Positions 50,775 through 58,775 of a stretch of 62,564 nt of DNA are shown piece after piece. This DNA is from Terriglobia bacterium (GTDB lineage Bacteria; Acidobacteriota; Terriglobia; Bryobacterales; Bryobacteraceae): positions 1 to 62,564 of the forward strand of contig JAJPJN010000038.1 in NCBI GenBank assembly GCA_021324185.1, written 5' to 3'. Within the stretch, counting starts at the first letter, position 1. Every line of letters starts with the position of its first letter. Under the pieces are notes generated by a model. It saw only the letters and a list, made by a program, of their open reading frames with translations, had not been told where the DNA came from and ran no database searches. A program made the position numbers and the translations under genes.

Positions 50775-52428
50775 GGCAGCAGCGATAGCGCTATTGGCGG
50801 CGCCTCTCACCCTCGTCCTGCTCTATTCCGCGCCACCTTCTGAATCGCCGATTCGTTTCGAATTGAAGCGTGTTCCTTTCCGCCTGGAAAACGATCAGAC
50901 GCCCGGATACAACGCGCCGGAGACAATGCCGGGTGGAGTAGCCATTCTCGATTACAACCGCGACGGGCGGCCGGATATTTTCTTTACCAATGGCGCCGAT
51001 ATCGCGACGCTTAAGAAAGACTCTCCGAAATACCGCAACCGGCTTTTTCGGAATGACGGAAACGGTAACTTCACCGATGTGACGGAGGAAGCAGGGCTCG
51101 CCGGCAGCGGCTACGATATGGGGGTCGCGGTTGCGGATTATGACAACGATGGGTATCCCGATATTTTCGTCGCGGGTGTTTATCGCAACACTTTGTATCA
51201 CAACAACGGAAACGGCACGTTTACCGATGTAACTGCGAAGGCGGGATTAGACCGGTCGATGGACCCACAGTTCGGGCCGCTCTGGTCGGTTGCTGCGGTT
51301 TGGGTAGACGTGAATCACGACGGCCTGTTGGATCTGTTTGTCGTCAACTACCTGCAATGGAAGTACGGCGCGCAGCCGTTGTGTTCTTATCGCGGCACAG
51401 CGGATTATTGTCACCCGCGCTATTACAAGGGGCTGCCGGATCAACTCTTTCTGAATAGAGGAAACGGCAGGTTTGAGGATGTGTCGCAGCAATGGGGCGT
51501 TCGGGAAAAGGTGGGCAAGGGTATGGGCGCGATGATCGCAGATTACGATCTGGATGGTAAGCCGGATATTTTCGTCACGAACGATGCCTATTACAACTTT
51601 CTGTTTCACAACACCGGAGCAAAATTTCAGGAGGTTGCATTCGAAGCCGGCGTGGCGCTTGCGGAGGATGGCGATTTCATTTCCGGGATGGGTGGTGATT
51701 TTCGCGATTTTGATAATGACGGCTTGCCGGATATTTTTTTCGTTGCACTAGTGAATCAAACTTTCCCGCTGTTTCGCAATACGGGCAAGGGAGATTTTCG
51801 GGAAGTGACCACGCCCAGTGGAATGCGGGCTTTGAGCAGGAAGATGTCGGGATTTGGCGCAGGCATGTATGACTTCGATAACGATGGCTGGAAAGACCTG
51901 TTCGTGACGCGAGGCGATGTGGAGTCGCTACCGCAGGGTGGCGAGCAGGTGGATCAATACAACACAGTATTTCGGAATCCCGGCGCGGCAGGGAAATGGA
52001 CGGCTCTCACGGAGGAAGCCGGGCTGGCGGCGAGCCCGCCGGCAAGGCACCGGGGTTGTGCATTCGCGGATCTGGATGGCGACGGGCGTATTGACGTGGT
52101 GGCGACGGCGCTATCGAAAGAGGCTGAGATCTGGATGAACCGGAGTCCGGCAACGGGACACTGGCTCGACATCGCGCTCGAAGGCGCCAAAAGTAATCGC
52201 GACGGGATTGGCGCCCGAATCAAGCTTGCAACCAAGAACGGGGTTCAATATAACCACATGACGACAAGCGTGGGTTATGCTTCGTCGAGCGACGGGCCGG
52301 TGCATTTTGGTTTGGGCGCAGACGCCATGGCGGAGGGCATCGAGATTCAGTGGCCTTCCGGAATTGTCCAGCGGCTGGCGAATGTGGCGGCTGACCGGGT
52401 GCTGCGGGTTAGGGAGCCAATGCAATAA
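50749..52428 (+). CDS. CRTAC1-type FG-GAP/VCBS and ASPIC/UnbV protein
   Basis: The product is about 559 aa, started at a TTG (50749). A hydrophobic N-terminal segment (AIALLAAPLTLVLLYSA) suggests export. It holds at least seven Ca-binding FG-GAP loops, each D-x-[DN]-x-DG-x-x-D (DYNRDGRPDIF, DYDNDGYPDIF, DVNHDGLLDLF, DYDLDGKPDIF, DFDNDGLPDIF, DFDNDGWKDLF, DLDGDGRIDVV). They make a beta-propeller. The C-terminal 75 residues are an ASPIC/UnbV domain (GIGARIKLATKNG; EIQWPSGIVQ). Such proteins are abundant in Acidobacteriota; a carbohydrate or matrix role is assumed. It overlaps the PEP-CTERM gene by 26 bp. Another TTG at 50677 is possible. Confidence 0.85.
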   Translation: MSRTDRSARAAAIALLAAPLTLVLLYSAPPSESPIRFELKRVPFRLENDQTPGYNAPETMPGGVAILDYNRDGRPDIFFTNGADIATLKKDSPKYRNRLFRNDGNGNFTDVTEEAGLAGSGYDMGVAVADYDNDGYPDIFVAGVYRNTLYHNNGNGTFTDVTAKAGLDRSMDPQFGPLWSVAAVWVDVNHDGLLDLFVVNYLQWKYGAQPLCSYRGTADYCHPRYYKGLPDQLFLNRGNGRFEDVSQQWGVREKVGKGMGAMIADYDLDGKPDIFVTNDAYYNFLFHNTGAKFQEVAFEAGVALAEDGDFISGMGGDFRDFDNDGLPDIFFVALVNQTFPLFRNTGKGDFREVTTPSGMRALSRKMSGFGAGMYDFDNDGWKDLFVTRGDVESLPQGGEQVDQYNTVFRNPGAAGKWTALTEEAGLAASPPARHRGCAFADLDGDGRIDVVATALSKEAEIWMNRSPATGHWLDIALEGAKSNRDGIGARIKLATKNGVQYNHMTTSVGYASSSDGPVHFGLGADAMAEGIEIQWPSGIVQRLANVAADRVLRVREPMQ

Positions 52429-52450
52429 GCGCATTGCTCGGAATGTCCAA

Positions 52451-52870
52451 TTGAACCTGACTGATGCCACGGGGCCGAATTTGGAACGGACTCTTCGACA
52501 TTTGAATCTGGCGCTTGAAGAATCACCGGTACCCGAGTTCGAATGGAATCGCCTGGCGCAAGTTCTTGGGCCCGACCTGCTTGGCCGGCTTTTGGGAACC
52601 TCGGCAACAAGCGTCCGGCGTTACCGATCGAATGCAAGAACGACTCCAGATGAGGTCGCGGAGAGATTGCATTTCCTGAGTCTTGTTGTAGGTGATCTCG
52701 CGGGGGCGTACAACGAAATCGGTATTCGCCAATGGTTTGAGCGGAAACGCGCGCAACTCGACGGGCGCGCGCCGCTGGATTTTCTGAAAGGGCGATGGCT
52801 GCCTGCTCAGCCGGGCCCGCGGCGCATTCAGGAGCTGGCAGGTGCGCTACTCTCCGCACCTGCCACATGA
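52451..52870 (+). CDS. Xre/MbcA/ParS-type antitoxin of RES module 1
   Basis: The product is 139 aa from a TTG at 52451, the only workable start after the CRTAC1 stop. A helix-turn-helix-like segment, LLGRLLGTSATSVRRYRSN, lies near residue 46. The C-terminal toxin-binding part is typical of DUF2384: AGAYNEIGIRQWFERKRAQL, then PLDFLKGRW. In the family this protein binds and neutralises the RES toxin and represses its own operon. Its TGA overlaps the toxin's ATG (ATGA). It lies 22 bp after CRTAC1 on the same strand and may partly share that transcript. Confidence 0.8.
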   Translation: MNLTDATGPNLERTLRHLNLALEESPVPEFEWNRLAQVLGPDLLGRLLGTSATSVRRYRSNARTTPDEVAERLHFLSLVVGDLAGAYNEIGIRQWFERKRAQLDGRAPLDFLKGRWLPAQPGPRRIQELAGALLSAPAT

Positions 52871-53397
52871 TTGTATACCGGCACGCCGACCCGCGCTTTC
52901 CGTTTCTTTGGGAAGATGACGAGCAACCGCCTGCACGCTGGCATGGCCACGGCGAGGGTCCCGTTCAGTACCTGGCGGACACTCCTGATGGCGCTTGGGC
53001 AGAATTTCTGCGGCACGAAGGCATCACCCAGGAATCCGAACTCGTGAATGTGCGCCGCGCATTGTGGGCGATTGAGGCGCCTGATGAGCTGCGGCCAGAG
53101 GCGCCTGGAGTAGACGAGGGTGTGCTTGTTGGCGGATTGGGAGCCTATGAAGAGTGCCGGGAGGAGGCCAGACGATTGCGCAAGAGAGGGACGCAAGCAC
53201 TTCGCTCGCCATCGGCCGCCTTGCTTCCAGGAAGCGCTGGCGGATGGAAGGTCGAGGGGGGTCTACAGCGCGCCGCTGAACGAGACGGGTTTGTCTTCGC
53301 GGTATTTGGTACGCGTCCGGACTTCGTTGGCTGGATGGCGACGTTTGCTGGACGGCCGCCTTCGGATCTGCTCGCGCGGGTTCGTCATCTTCTTTAG
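52867..53397 (+). CDS. RES-domain toxin, module 1 (small type)
   Basis: The product is 176 aa. Conserved RES positions are visible: Arg in VYRHADPRFP at residue 3-11, Glu in GAWAEFLRHEG near residue 51, and Ser in LRSPSAALLPGS near residue 115. RES toxins (ParT, MbcT types) degrade or use NAD+ and stop growth. The protein fits the compact branch that has RSPSAAL in place of YPSVR. The ATG at 52867 is coupled to the antitoxin TGA. It converges on the DUF2306 gene, 36 bp away. Confidence 0.82.
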   Translation: MIVYRHADPRFPFLWEDDEQPPARWHGHGEGPVQYLADTPDGAWAEFLRHEGITQESELVNVRRALWAIEAPDELRPEAPGVDEGVLVGGLGAYEECREEARRLRKRGTQALRSPSAALLPGSAGGWKVEGGLQRAAERDGFVFAVFGTRPDFVGWMATFAGRPPSDLLARVRHLL

Positions 53398-53433
53398 ACG
53401 TGTTGAAGCGGGTCGCCGGAATTGTGCTGCGGG

Positions 53434-54087
53434 TTAGGGAGCGAGCGGAATGAGAACCCGGCGCCGTGGAGTTTTTCTGCGCAGCCACCACTCGGCAACG
53501 ATCAGGTTTGGGACCCAGCAGAGCCATGAGACGGTGATGTAGGCCGCGTGAAAAGAAACACGCGCCACAAATAAGAGCAGCGGCAGCTCGTTACGCAGCG
53601 TAAACGCGGCGAGCGCCAGAGCAAAACTGCGGACCATCCACTCGCGGTGGGCGCGAAAGCGCTGCGCGCGAGCAGTGGCATAGCCCTTCCACGCAGTCCA
53701 AAACCATAGCACCGCCAGCACACCAAATCCGAAGTGAGTGGGCCATCCTTCTTCGGAGAAGAACGACAGAAGAAAACCTGCTACGGAGGAAGCAGCAACG
53801 GCGATCAGGTAGACACGGCCGAGCCAGCGGTGCCAGGCGGCATGCACGTTGCGGAGCCAAGTCCAAAATTGCCAGGGGCCGGAGAGTAGCGCGATTGCTC
53901 CGGCAGTGGCATGAAGCTGCAGTAACGGCAGACGCTGCGAATAGTGCCCTTGCGACGGCGGGATCACGAGGTAGCGAACGATGGCGTAACCCGCGACGCC
54001 GAGGCATGGCAGCACCCAAATAGCCCAAAGCCTGGATGCGCGCTTGCGCACGTTTTTCTGTAACGGCTCTGTACCGACGGCGGACAT
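53434..54087 (-). CDS. DUF2306-type multi-pass membrane protein
   Basis: The product is 217 aa with about six hydrophobic segments. The family pattern is present: LHATAGAIALLSGPWQFW near residue 60, HRWLGRVYLIAVAASSVAG near residue 88, and HREWMVRSFALALAAFTLR near residue 145. The paired His residues (LHATAG, HRWLGR, HREWM) suggest a heme- or metal-binding site such as in cytochrome b-like proteins, but function is not established. It lies between the two toxin-antitoxin modules, 98 bp downstream of the RES 2 stop on the same strand. Confidence 0.83.
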   Translation of the reverse strand: MSAVGTEPLQKNVRKRASRLWAIWVLPCLGVAGYAIVRYLVIPPSQGHYSQRLPLLQLHATAGAIALLSGPWQFWTWLRNVHAAWHRWLGRVYLIAVAASSVAGFLLSFFSEEGWPTHFGFGVLAVLWFWTAWKGYATARAQRFRAHREWMVRSFALALAAFTLRNELPLLLFVARVSFHAAYITVSWLCWVPNLIVAEWWLRRKTPRRRVLIPLAP

Positions 54088-54184
54088 TCCTCAGAAGATA
54101 CGACCGGCGCTCGTTCGGCGTTCCGGCATTCTGCGGGCCTTCGGATTTGTGCAGCAGCCGGCGAAGCAAGCAGCGCAAGTTTCT

Positions 54185-54970
54185 CTAAAAGCGCACGCGG
54201 CGTACGCGATGATCGTAACCGCTCTTATTAGCCGTGAATGTGATCTCAAGCCGCTCCGATTGACGCGGGTTATAGACAAGTGCGGGCCGGAAACATACCA
54301 GGCACTTACTATCCGGGTACCGGACGCATGGATAGACGATGCCGTTCGAACCCTCATTCAACAGCCGGCGTGCAAGCTCCTGGGAGGAAGCATAACACTG
54401 CGGCACAGGTTCAGGCTGGAGGAATTGGGAAAAATCCTCGGGCGGCTCCAGCACATGAAAATCTCCGCGGAAATTCGCCAGCCAATCGTCGTAAGTGGAT
54501 ACGTCGCGGGCGGGCCGCTCGCCTGGCTCGTCCGGAACGATGATCTCGCTCAAGCGCCTGCTCTTGTGATAGACGACTTCGGCGATGGAGGCCTTCTGGC
54601 GGTCTGCCGCATACCAGGCGCCGCGCGTGGAGTCGCTAAAGCGCGAGCCTGATTCACTTGCGTGCGTGTAGGCCGCATTTACGATATGCGCGTTCGGGAT
54701 ACCGTATACCAGCTCAAAAGTGCTGATTCCGATTAACCCGCGCTGTTCGGCCTGGACGCGGTCATTAGTGGCGCCGTCCAGCAAGACGACGTTTTCGAGG
54801 TCTTCGGGATCGGAAGTAAGGTCTGAGAGTACGGTCCCGCTTTCGCTGTAGCGCGACGGGATCAGCCGGTGCGAATTCTGCCAGTGGACATTGCCGATGG
54901 GTGGGCGAATCGGCGGGCTGGCTGTAGGGCGCACTGGCGGACCCGAAGGGCGAATGGGAGTATCTCTCAA
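54185..54970 (-). CDS. RES-domain toxin, module 2 (large type)
   Basis: The product is about 261 aa from a TTG at 54970, overlapping the antitoxin TGA (TTGA). The first 25 residues are Pro-rich. RES features follow: Arg in HRLIPSRYSESG near residue 37, YAADRQKASIAEVVYH near residue 122 with the conserved Glu, and NGIVYPCVRYPDSKCLVCF near residue 212. At the last site, canonical members have Ser (YPSVR); here it is Cys. The middle, YDDWLANFRGDFHVLEP, fits the family. It probably acts on NAD+, but the substitution leaves activity open. It is the reverse orientation of module 1. Confidence 0.82.
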   Translation of the reverse strand: MRDTPIRPSGPPVRPTASPPIRPPIGNVHWQNSHRLIPSRYSESGTVLSDLTSDPEDLENVVLLDGATNDRVQAEQRGLIGISTFELVYGIPNAHIVNAAYTHASESGSRFSDSTRGAWYAADRQKASIAEVVYHKSRRLSEIIVPDEPGERPARDVSTYDDWLANFRGDFHVLEPPEDFSQFLQPEPVPQCYASSQELARRLLNEGSNGIVYPCVRYPDSKCLVCFRPALVYNPRQSERLEITFTANKSGYDHRVRRVRF

Positions 54971-55410
54971 CGGCCGCCGCGCCAGGCATCCAACATGCGC
55001 CGTACCTGAAACATTCCGGGCTGGCCGTGGCGAATCATATAGTCGAGCGGCGGGGCGCCGCCGAACATCGGTGCCCGATTGCCGAGCGTGATCCAGCGGT
55101 CCGCCAGTTCATCCCCGAAGTAGATATGCAGAGCCTTGTAGATACCGATTACAAGTGAGATTCGTATTAAGGCGTCCTGGGTCAGCTTTTGCTTCTTCGG
55201 TTGGGTCTTCCAGGCGTGGAAGGTGGAGGACGCAATGCCGCCCAGCAATCCCCGCGCCTGCGCATCCGTGAGTCCCCAGCGCGCGGCGATCTTAGTAAAA
55301 GCTTTGAGGGCGCTGCTACTCAACTGTTCGCGGACTTTGGGGTCGGTCAGATCCGGTGAGCGGTCGAACGAATAGCCCGCAACCAGAGGTGGAACTACGA
55401 GGGTGGCCAT
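54967..55410 (-). CDS. MbcA/ParS/Xre-type antitoxin of RES module 2
   Basis: The product is 147 aa. The N-terminal half carries an HTH-like segment (RWGLTDAQARGLLGGIASST). The C-terminal DUF2384 part is well kept: LTQDALIRISLVIGIYKALH, then RWITLGNRAPMFGGAPPLDYM and QVRRMLDAWRGG. It would neutralise the RES toxin encoded immediately after it and regulate the pair. The ATG at 55410 is 63 bp from the Ku 2 stop, which is on the same strand upstream, so read-through from Ku 2 is possible. Confidence 0.86.
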   Translation of the reverse strand: MATLVVPPLVAGYSFDRSPDLTDPKVREQLSSSALKAFTKIAARWGLTDAQARGLLGGIASSTFHAWKTQPKKQKLTQDALIRISLVIGIYKALHIYFGDELADRWITLGNRAPMFGGAPPLDYMIRHGQPGMFQVRRMLDAWRGGR

Positions 55411-55473
55411 AAGTTCTCGATTCCGTATCGATTATTTCACGATTTCGATAAGTTATGCAATGGCTAATTGAAC

Positions 55474-56310
55474 TCAGGCCACCTTGGCGCCCCGTTTTCT
55501 GGCGGGTTTCGCCTTGCCGGCAGCGGTGGTTTTCGACTCCGAACGGGCGGTTTTGGCCAGGCTCTGCTGCAAAGCTTGCATGAGGTCGATGACGGGAGCT
55601 TTCTTCGGCTGACGGATGGGCGTCACTTTGTGACCCTTCCGCTTGGCTTCTATCAGCTTTTCGACGTTTTGCTTGTATTCGTCGTGATACTGCTCGGGCC
55701 TGAAGGCGCCTGCAAGCGTGTCGATCAGCTTTTTCGCAAGGTCCAGCTCTTTTTTATCGAATTTGGCTTGTTTGGGAGCGGGCACTTCATTGGCTTTGTG
55801 CAGTTCGTCAACGAAGTACATGGTGTGCAAAACGATGCTCTTCTCGGCGGGGCGAAGAATGACGATGTGCTCGCGGCCGTGCATGGCGACTTTGGCCAGC
55901 GCGTCGTATTTGGTTTCTTTCATGGCTGCGAGGAGGAGCGAATACGGGCGGCTGACGGATTCTTCGGGGCCGACGTAATAAGACTTTTCAAAGAAGATGG
56001 GGTCGATCTCATCCATCCTGACGAACTGTAGAATCTCCATGGAGCGCGCCGTGGGAGGCGCTACTTTTTCGAGCTCTTCCGGATCGACGACGACGTATTG
56101 ATTCTTTTCGTATTCGTAGCCTTTGACGATCTCGTCGCGGTCGAGCGGCTTGTCTTCGGCAGCGCAATACATGACTTCCTTAACGCGCGACAGATCTTTT
56201 TTATGCAGCAGGTGGAAGTGAACGGGCTCGGGGCGCGCGGCCGCGAAGAGCCGGATGGGAAAGGAAACGAGGCCGAAGGTGAGATAGCCTTTCCAGACGG
56301 TTGCGGGCAT
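55474..56310 (-). CDS. ku: Ku-family DNA end-binding protein, copy 2
   Basis: The product is 278 aa. ATVWKGYLTFGLVSFPIRLF opens the protein, DEIVKGYEYEKNQYVVVDPE lies near residue 57, and KAPVIDLMQALQQSL near residue 241. It ends in a Lys/Ala/Arg-rich tail (KPARKRGAKVA). It differs from Ku 1 throughout and lacks that copy's CxxC pair, keeping a single Cys in VMYCAAEDK. The first 82 coding bases plus 23 upstream bases are repeated 2.44 kb away. Only 58 bp separate it from the upstream gene, so it may be transcribed as the third gene of that unit. Confidence 0.95.
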   Translation of the reverse strand: MPATVWKGYLTFGLVSFPIRLFAAARPEPVHFHLLHKKDLSRVKEVMYCAAEDKPLDRDEIVKGYEYEKNQYVVVDPEELEKVAPPTARSMEILQFVRMDEIDPIFFEKSYYVGPEESVSRPYSLLLAAMKETKYDALAKVAMHGREHIVILRPAEKSIVLHTMYFVDELHKANEVPAPKQAKFDKKELDLAKKLIDTLAGAFRPEQYHDEYKQNVEKLIEAKRKGHKVTPIRQPKKAPVIDLMQALQQSLAKTARSESKTTAAGKAKPARKRGAKVA

Positions 56311-56333
56311 AGTTGTTACTTATGTTCTCAAAA
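56229..56333. repeat. direct repeat copy 1 (Ku 2 5' end)
   Basis: This stretch holds the first 82 bases of Ku 2 and 23 bases upstream of its ATG. It matches 58671-58775 at 103 of 105 positions (differences at 56233/58675 and 56251/58693). A further 13-bp identity, CGGGCATGGGCGG, follows at 56344-56356 and 58783-58795 after a diverged gap of unequal length. Confidence 0.95.
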
Positions 56334-56368
56334 AAAGGGTGGGCGGGCATGGGCGGACGAAAAGCTGC

Positions 56369-58330
56369 TTACTGCACCTGCCACTGCGCAGCTTGTATTT
56401 GGGCCGCGGGAACCGGCTTTACTGCTACCGTTTCCCGGCCGCGGGGAGCGAGTTTTACTTCTGTCGCATTGGAGTTGAACGACTGGCAAAATGAGAATAT
56501 TTCGGGCAGCCCTGCCTCGATCTCCTCCCAGGCAGCAACCTTGTACTTACCGGGAGAAAGATGGGCGATTCGAAAGAATCCCCGCTCATCAGTTATGGTT
56601 GCCGCCATAACATTAGCGCCCTGGGAGGGGCGATCATCTGCCGGCCAAACAGATACCCAAACGGCAGGCAAGGCGTTGTCCTTCGCATCACGCACGATCC
56701 CGCTGATCTCGGCGGCTTCTGCTGAGAGCACGATTTCGAGTTCACCGCTCGATGCGGAACTCAGATCGAGACCCGCAGCGGTAATGTCTTGCCCTCCGAA
56801 AACAACACTCTTGAGGTAAGTACTTTCCGGCAGGTTGGCCACCAGTACCCGATATCGATCTGGCGGGACGAACGGCAACAGAAAGGTCCCTTCTATAGTC
56901 GTTGTCGCCTTCGGCGCGTTAATCGAGGTATGCTCGATTGCTTCCAGACGCACTTGAATGCCCGATACCGGGATGGCGCTCGTTGCGTGCTGGGCCGAAT
57001 TGCCAGACGATCGGGCGGTAGGCTCGCTGGGGGACACGATGGGGCTCCCGGATCTAGCCTGTCCCTCCGGCAATTCCTGCGCGTTTGGTTTGTAGCCTGG
57101 AGGTGGCGGAGGCAGAAGACCAGCTTTTGTGCTGTCCGGTGTGACCGATGTGAGGGGATTTGCCGTCGCGCCGGGGTTTGCCGGTTCGGTCTGCGGCGCT
57201 CGGTCGCTCTCGCTTTCAATGCGAATTCTCCCGGTCAGATCGGGCGTTCTAACGAGCGGAAGCTTTAGCCCGGTGACATTTTCGTCCTCGACTTCAACGG
57301 TGATTCTGCCTCCGAACCGCCGATTGCTTCCCGGATCGATGCGAATACGTGCCGGTTCAAGGTAGTAGGCGCCGGGAACAACCTCATCGAACGCAAAAGT
57401 CCCGTCCTGATGTACGGCTGCCAAACGGGGGCTGACGGCCTCGAGCGGGTCGAATCCGGCACGCGTAAGTGCCAGCACGAGCGTTCTCTCCGGCGGCTCC
57501 AACCCTGCCCAATTCACCTTGCCTTCGACCCGGAGCAACTTAACCGGCTTGAGGTGAAAATCGATGGCCCCGACGAACTCTCCCGGCCGCACTGGAATTG
57601 GCACAGCGTCTTCGGGGGACTCCGCCCCCGGATAGAATGTCGTGCGCAGCACGGCCTGCAGGGCCTCCCGCTGCCTGTCCTCATGGACACCGGCGACTCG
57701 CAACGGCGCGCTTTGATTCACCCGCACGTAGTATCTTCCGGGAGGGAGCGGGCGAAGTGCGAAGCGGCCCTCTGCATCGGTGCTGGCGGAAGCCATAGGA
57801 AACAGCTCGCGGTGTCCGCTGCTATACAAGGCCCGCAGCGCAACGACGTTTGCCTCAGGAACTGGCTCATCGTTTTCGTTCCGAACCCGTCCGGAGATCA
57901 CGCTTTCAGGCACTAACTCGATATCTAAGTTCTTGAGCGTGGCGCCAGCGGTGACCTGGACCACGATTCCCGGAGCCGGTGTGGCCAGCGAACGCATTCC
58001 ATAGAAACGGCGAACATATCCGGGCTGATCGGCATAAATCCGATAACTTCCAGGAGCCACTTTGTCGAATACATACACCCCGCCGCTCTGGGCTTCAGTG
58101 CGATAGGCCGCCTCATTGGGATCGGGACTGGAGGGGATGTCCGAACCGGCACGCCGCAAAGCGACGGAGGCGCTGGGCAACGGTGTTCCGTCGCTCTGAT
58201 TTAGTATGCGGCCTTCGAGGCGCGCTTGGTTCCTCGCCGGTCCTTCAGGTATCTCCTGAGACTTGGCCGGAACGAATCCGGCACCCGCGAGAAAGGCCAG
58301 GTAGAAAATTATGTTCCTGGTTGATGCCAT
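56369..58330 (-). CDS. exported multi-domain carboxypeptidase-regulatory-like protein
   Basis: The product is about 653 aa. The ATG at 58330 opens a signal peptide (IIFYLAFLAGAGFVPAKSQ). Several Ig-like carboxypeptidase-regulatory repeats follow. Examples are LEGRILNQSDGTPLPSASVA near residue 32, VISGRVRNENDEPVPEANVV, LRVEGKVNWAGLEPPERTLV and a last one, ISGIVRDAKDNALPAVWVSV. A Pro/Ser-rich linker (residues about 410-450) holds PPPPPGYKPN. It has no barrel or enzyme domain, so it is probably a surface or periplasmic binding protein. The frame is open to 59425, antisense to the ALDH gene; that extension is rejected. It lies in the segment bounded by the Ku repeats. Confidence 0.77.
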   Translation of the reverse strand: MASTRNIIFYLAFLAGAGFVPAKSQEIPEGPARNQARLEGRILNQSDGTPLPSASVALRRAGSDIPSSPDPNEAAYRTEAQSGGVYVFDKVAPGSYRIYADQPGYVRRFYGMRSLATPAPGIVVQVTAGATLKNLDIELVPESVISGRVRNENDEPVPEANVVALRALYSSGHRELFPMASASTDAEGRFALRPLPPGRYYVRVNQSAPLRVAGVHEDRQREALQAVLRTTFYPGAESPEDAVPIPVRPGEFVGAIDFHLKPVKLLRVEGKVNWAGLEPPERTLVLALTRAGFDPLEAVSPRLAAVHQDGTFAFDEVVPGAYYLEPARIRIDPGSNRRFGGRITVEVEDENVTGLKLPLVRTPDLTGRIRIESESDRAPQTEPANPGATANPLTSVTPDSTKAGLLPPPPPGYKPNAQELPEGQARSGSPIVSPSEPTARSSGNSAQHATSAIPVSGIQVRLEAIEHTSINAPKATTTIEGTFLLPFVPPDRYRVLVANLPESTYLKSVVFGGQDITAAGLDLSSASSGELEIVLSAEAAEISGIVRDAKDNALPAVWVSVWPADDRPSQGANVMAATITDERGFFRIAHLSPGKYKVAAWEEIEAGLPEIFSFCQSFNSNATEVKLAPRGRETVAVKPVPAAQIQAAQWQVQ

Positions 58331-58353
58331 TGAGGAACCACTGCTTCGACGAG

Positions 58354-58752
58354 CTATTCCGGTGGAGCGAATCTGAGCCTGACCTTTCCATCGCTGCCCC
58401 GAGTCATATAGAGCAGCAGGTGTGGATCTATTTTCCCCACTTCCATTCGGGCTTTTCGGAGCGCCTCCGGTGTGATGATCATTCCGGGCCGTAAGGTGAT
58501 CGCTTTTTGCAGCCGTTGTTGCTCCTGGCTTGAGACGCCCTCGATTTTCAAACTTGCCAATGGCACTCCGTAAGGAGGTGGTGGGGGTGGCGGCAGAGGC
58601 CCTTTTGGAGACCCGTCCTGAGCGTTGGCGGAGAAGGCGAGTGCCGCGAAGAGAACCGCCGATGTCAACGCGGGACGCGCGGCCGCGAAGAGGCGGATGG
58701 GAAAGGAAACGAGGCCGAAGGTGAGATAGCCTTTCCAGACGGTTGCGGGCAT
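58354..58752 (-). CDS. chimeric Ku-leader/POTRA-like exported protein
   Basis: The product is 132 aa. Residues 1-27 are identical to Ku 2 (ATVWKGYLTFGLVSFPIRLF and on to AARP). They join in frame to the hydrophobic core and cleavage-like end of a signal peptide (ALTSAVLFAALAFSANAQ). After a linker of eight prolines near residue 60 comes a small POTRA-like domain (LASLKIEGVSSQEQQRLQKA; GMIITPEALRKARMEVGK). The natural start of the original protein seems to have been lost and replaced by the Ku start and leader. Whether the Ku peptide allows export is uncertain. It is followed after 23 bp by the carboxypeptidase-regulatory gene, so the two are probably one transcript. Confidence 0.72.
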   Translation of the reverse strand: MPATVWKGYLTFGLVSFPIRLFAAARPALTSAVLFAALAFSANAQDGSPKGPLPPPPPPPYGVPLASLKIEGVSSQEQQRLQKAITLRPGMIITPEALRKARMEVGKIDPHLLLYMTRGSDGKVRLRFAPPE

Positions 58753-58775
58753 AGTTGTTACTTATGTTCTCAAAA
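58671..58775. repeat. direct repeat copy 2 (inside chimeric gene and its leader)
   Basis: This is the second copy of the Ku 2 start region, offset by 2442 bp from copy 1 and in the same orientation. It supplies the start codon and 82 coding bases of the chimeric gene. Beyond it lies the intergenic region before the ALDH gene, which presumably holds the ancestral Ku promoter. Confidence 0.95.

Noticed and set aside
56229-58775. Insertion sequence or composite transposon between the Ku repeats
   Set aside because: No transposase, no terminal inverted repeats and no short target duplication; the repeated unit is Ku coding sequence itself.
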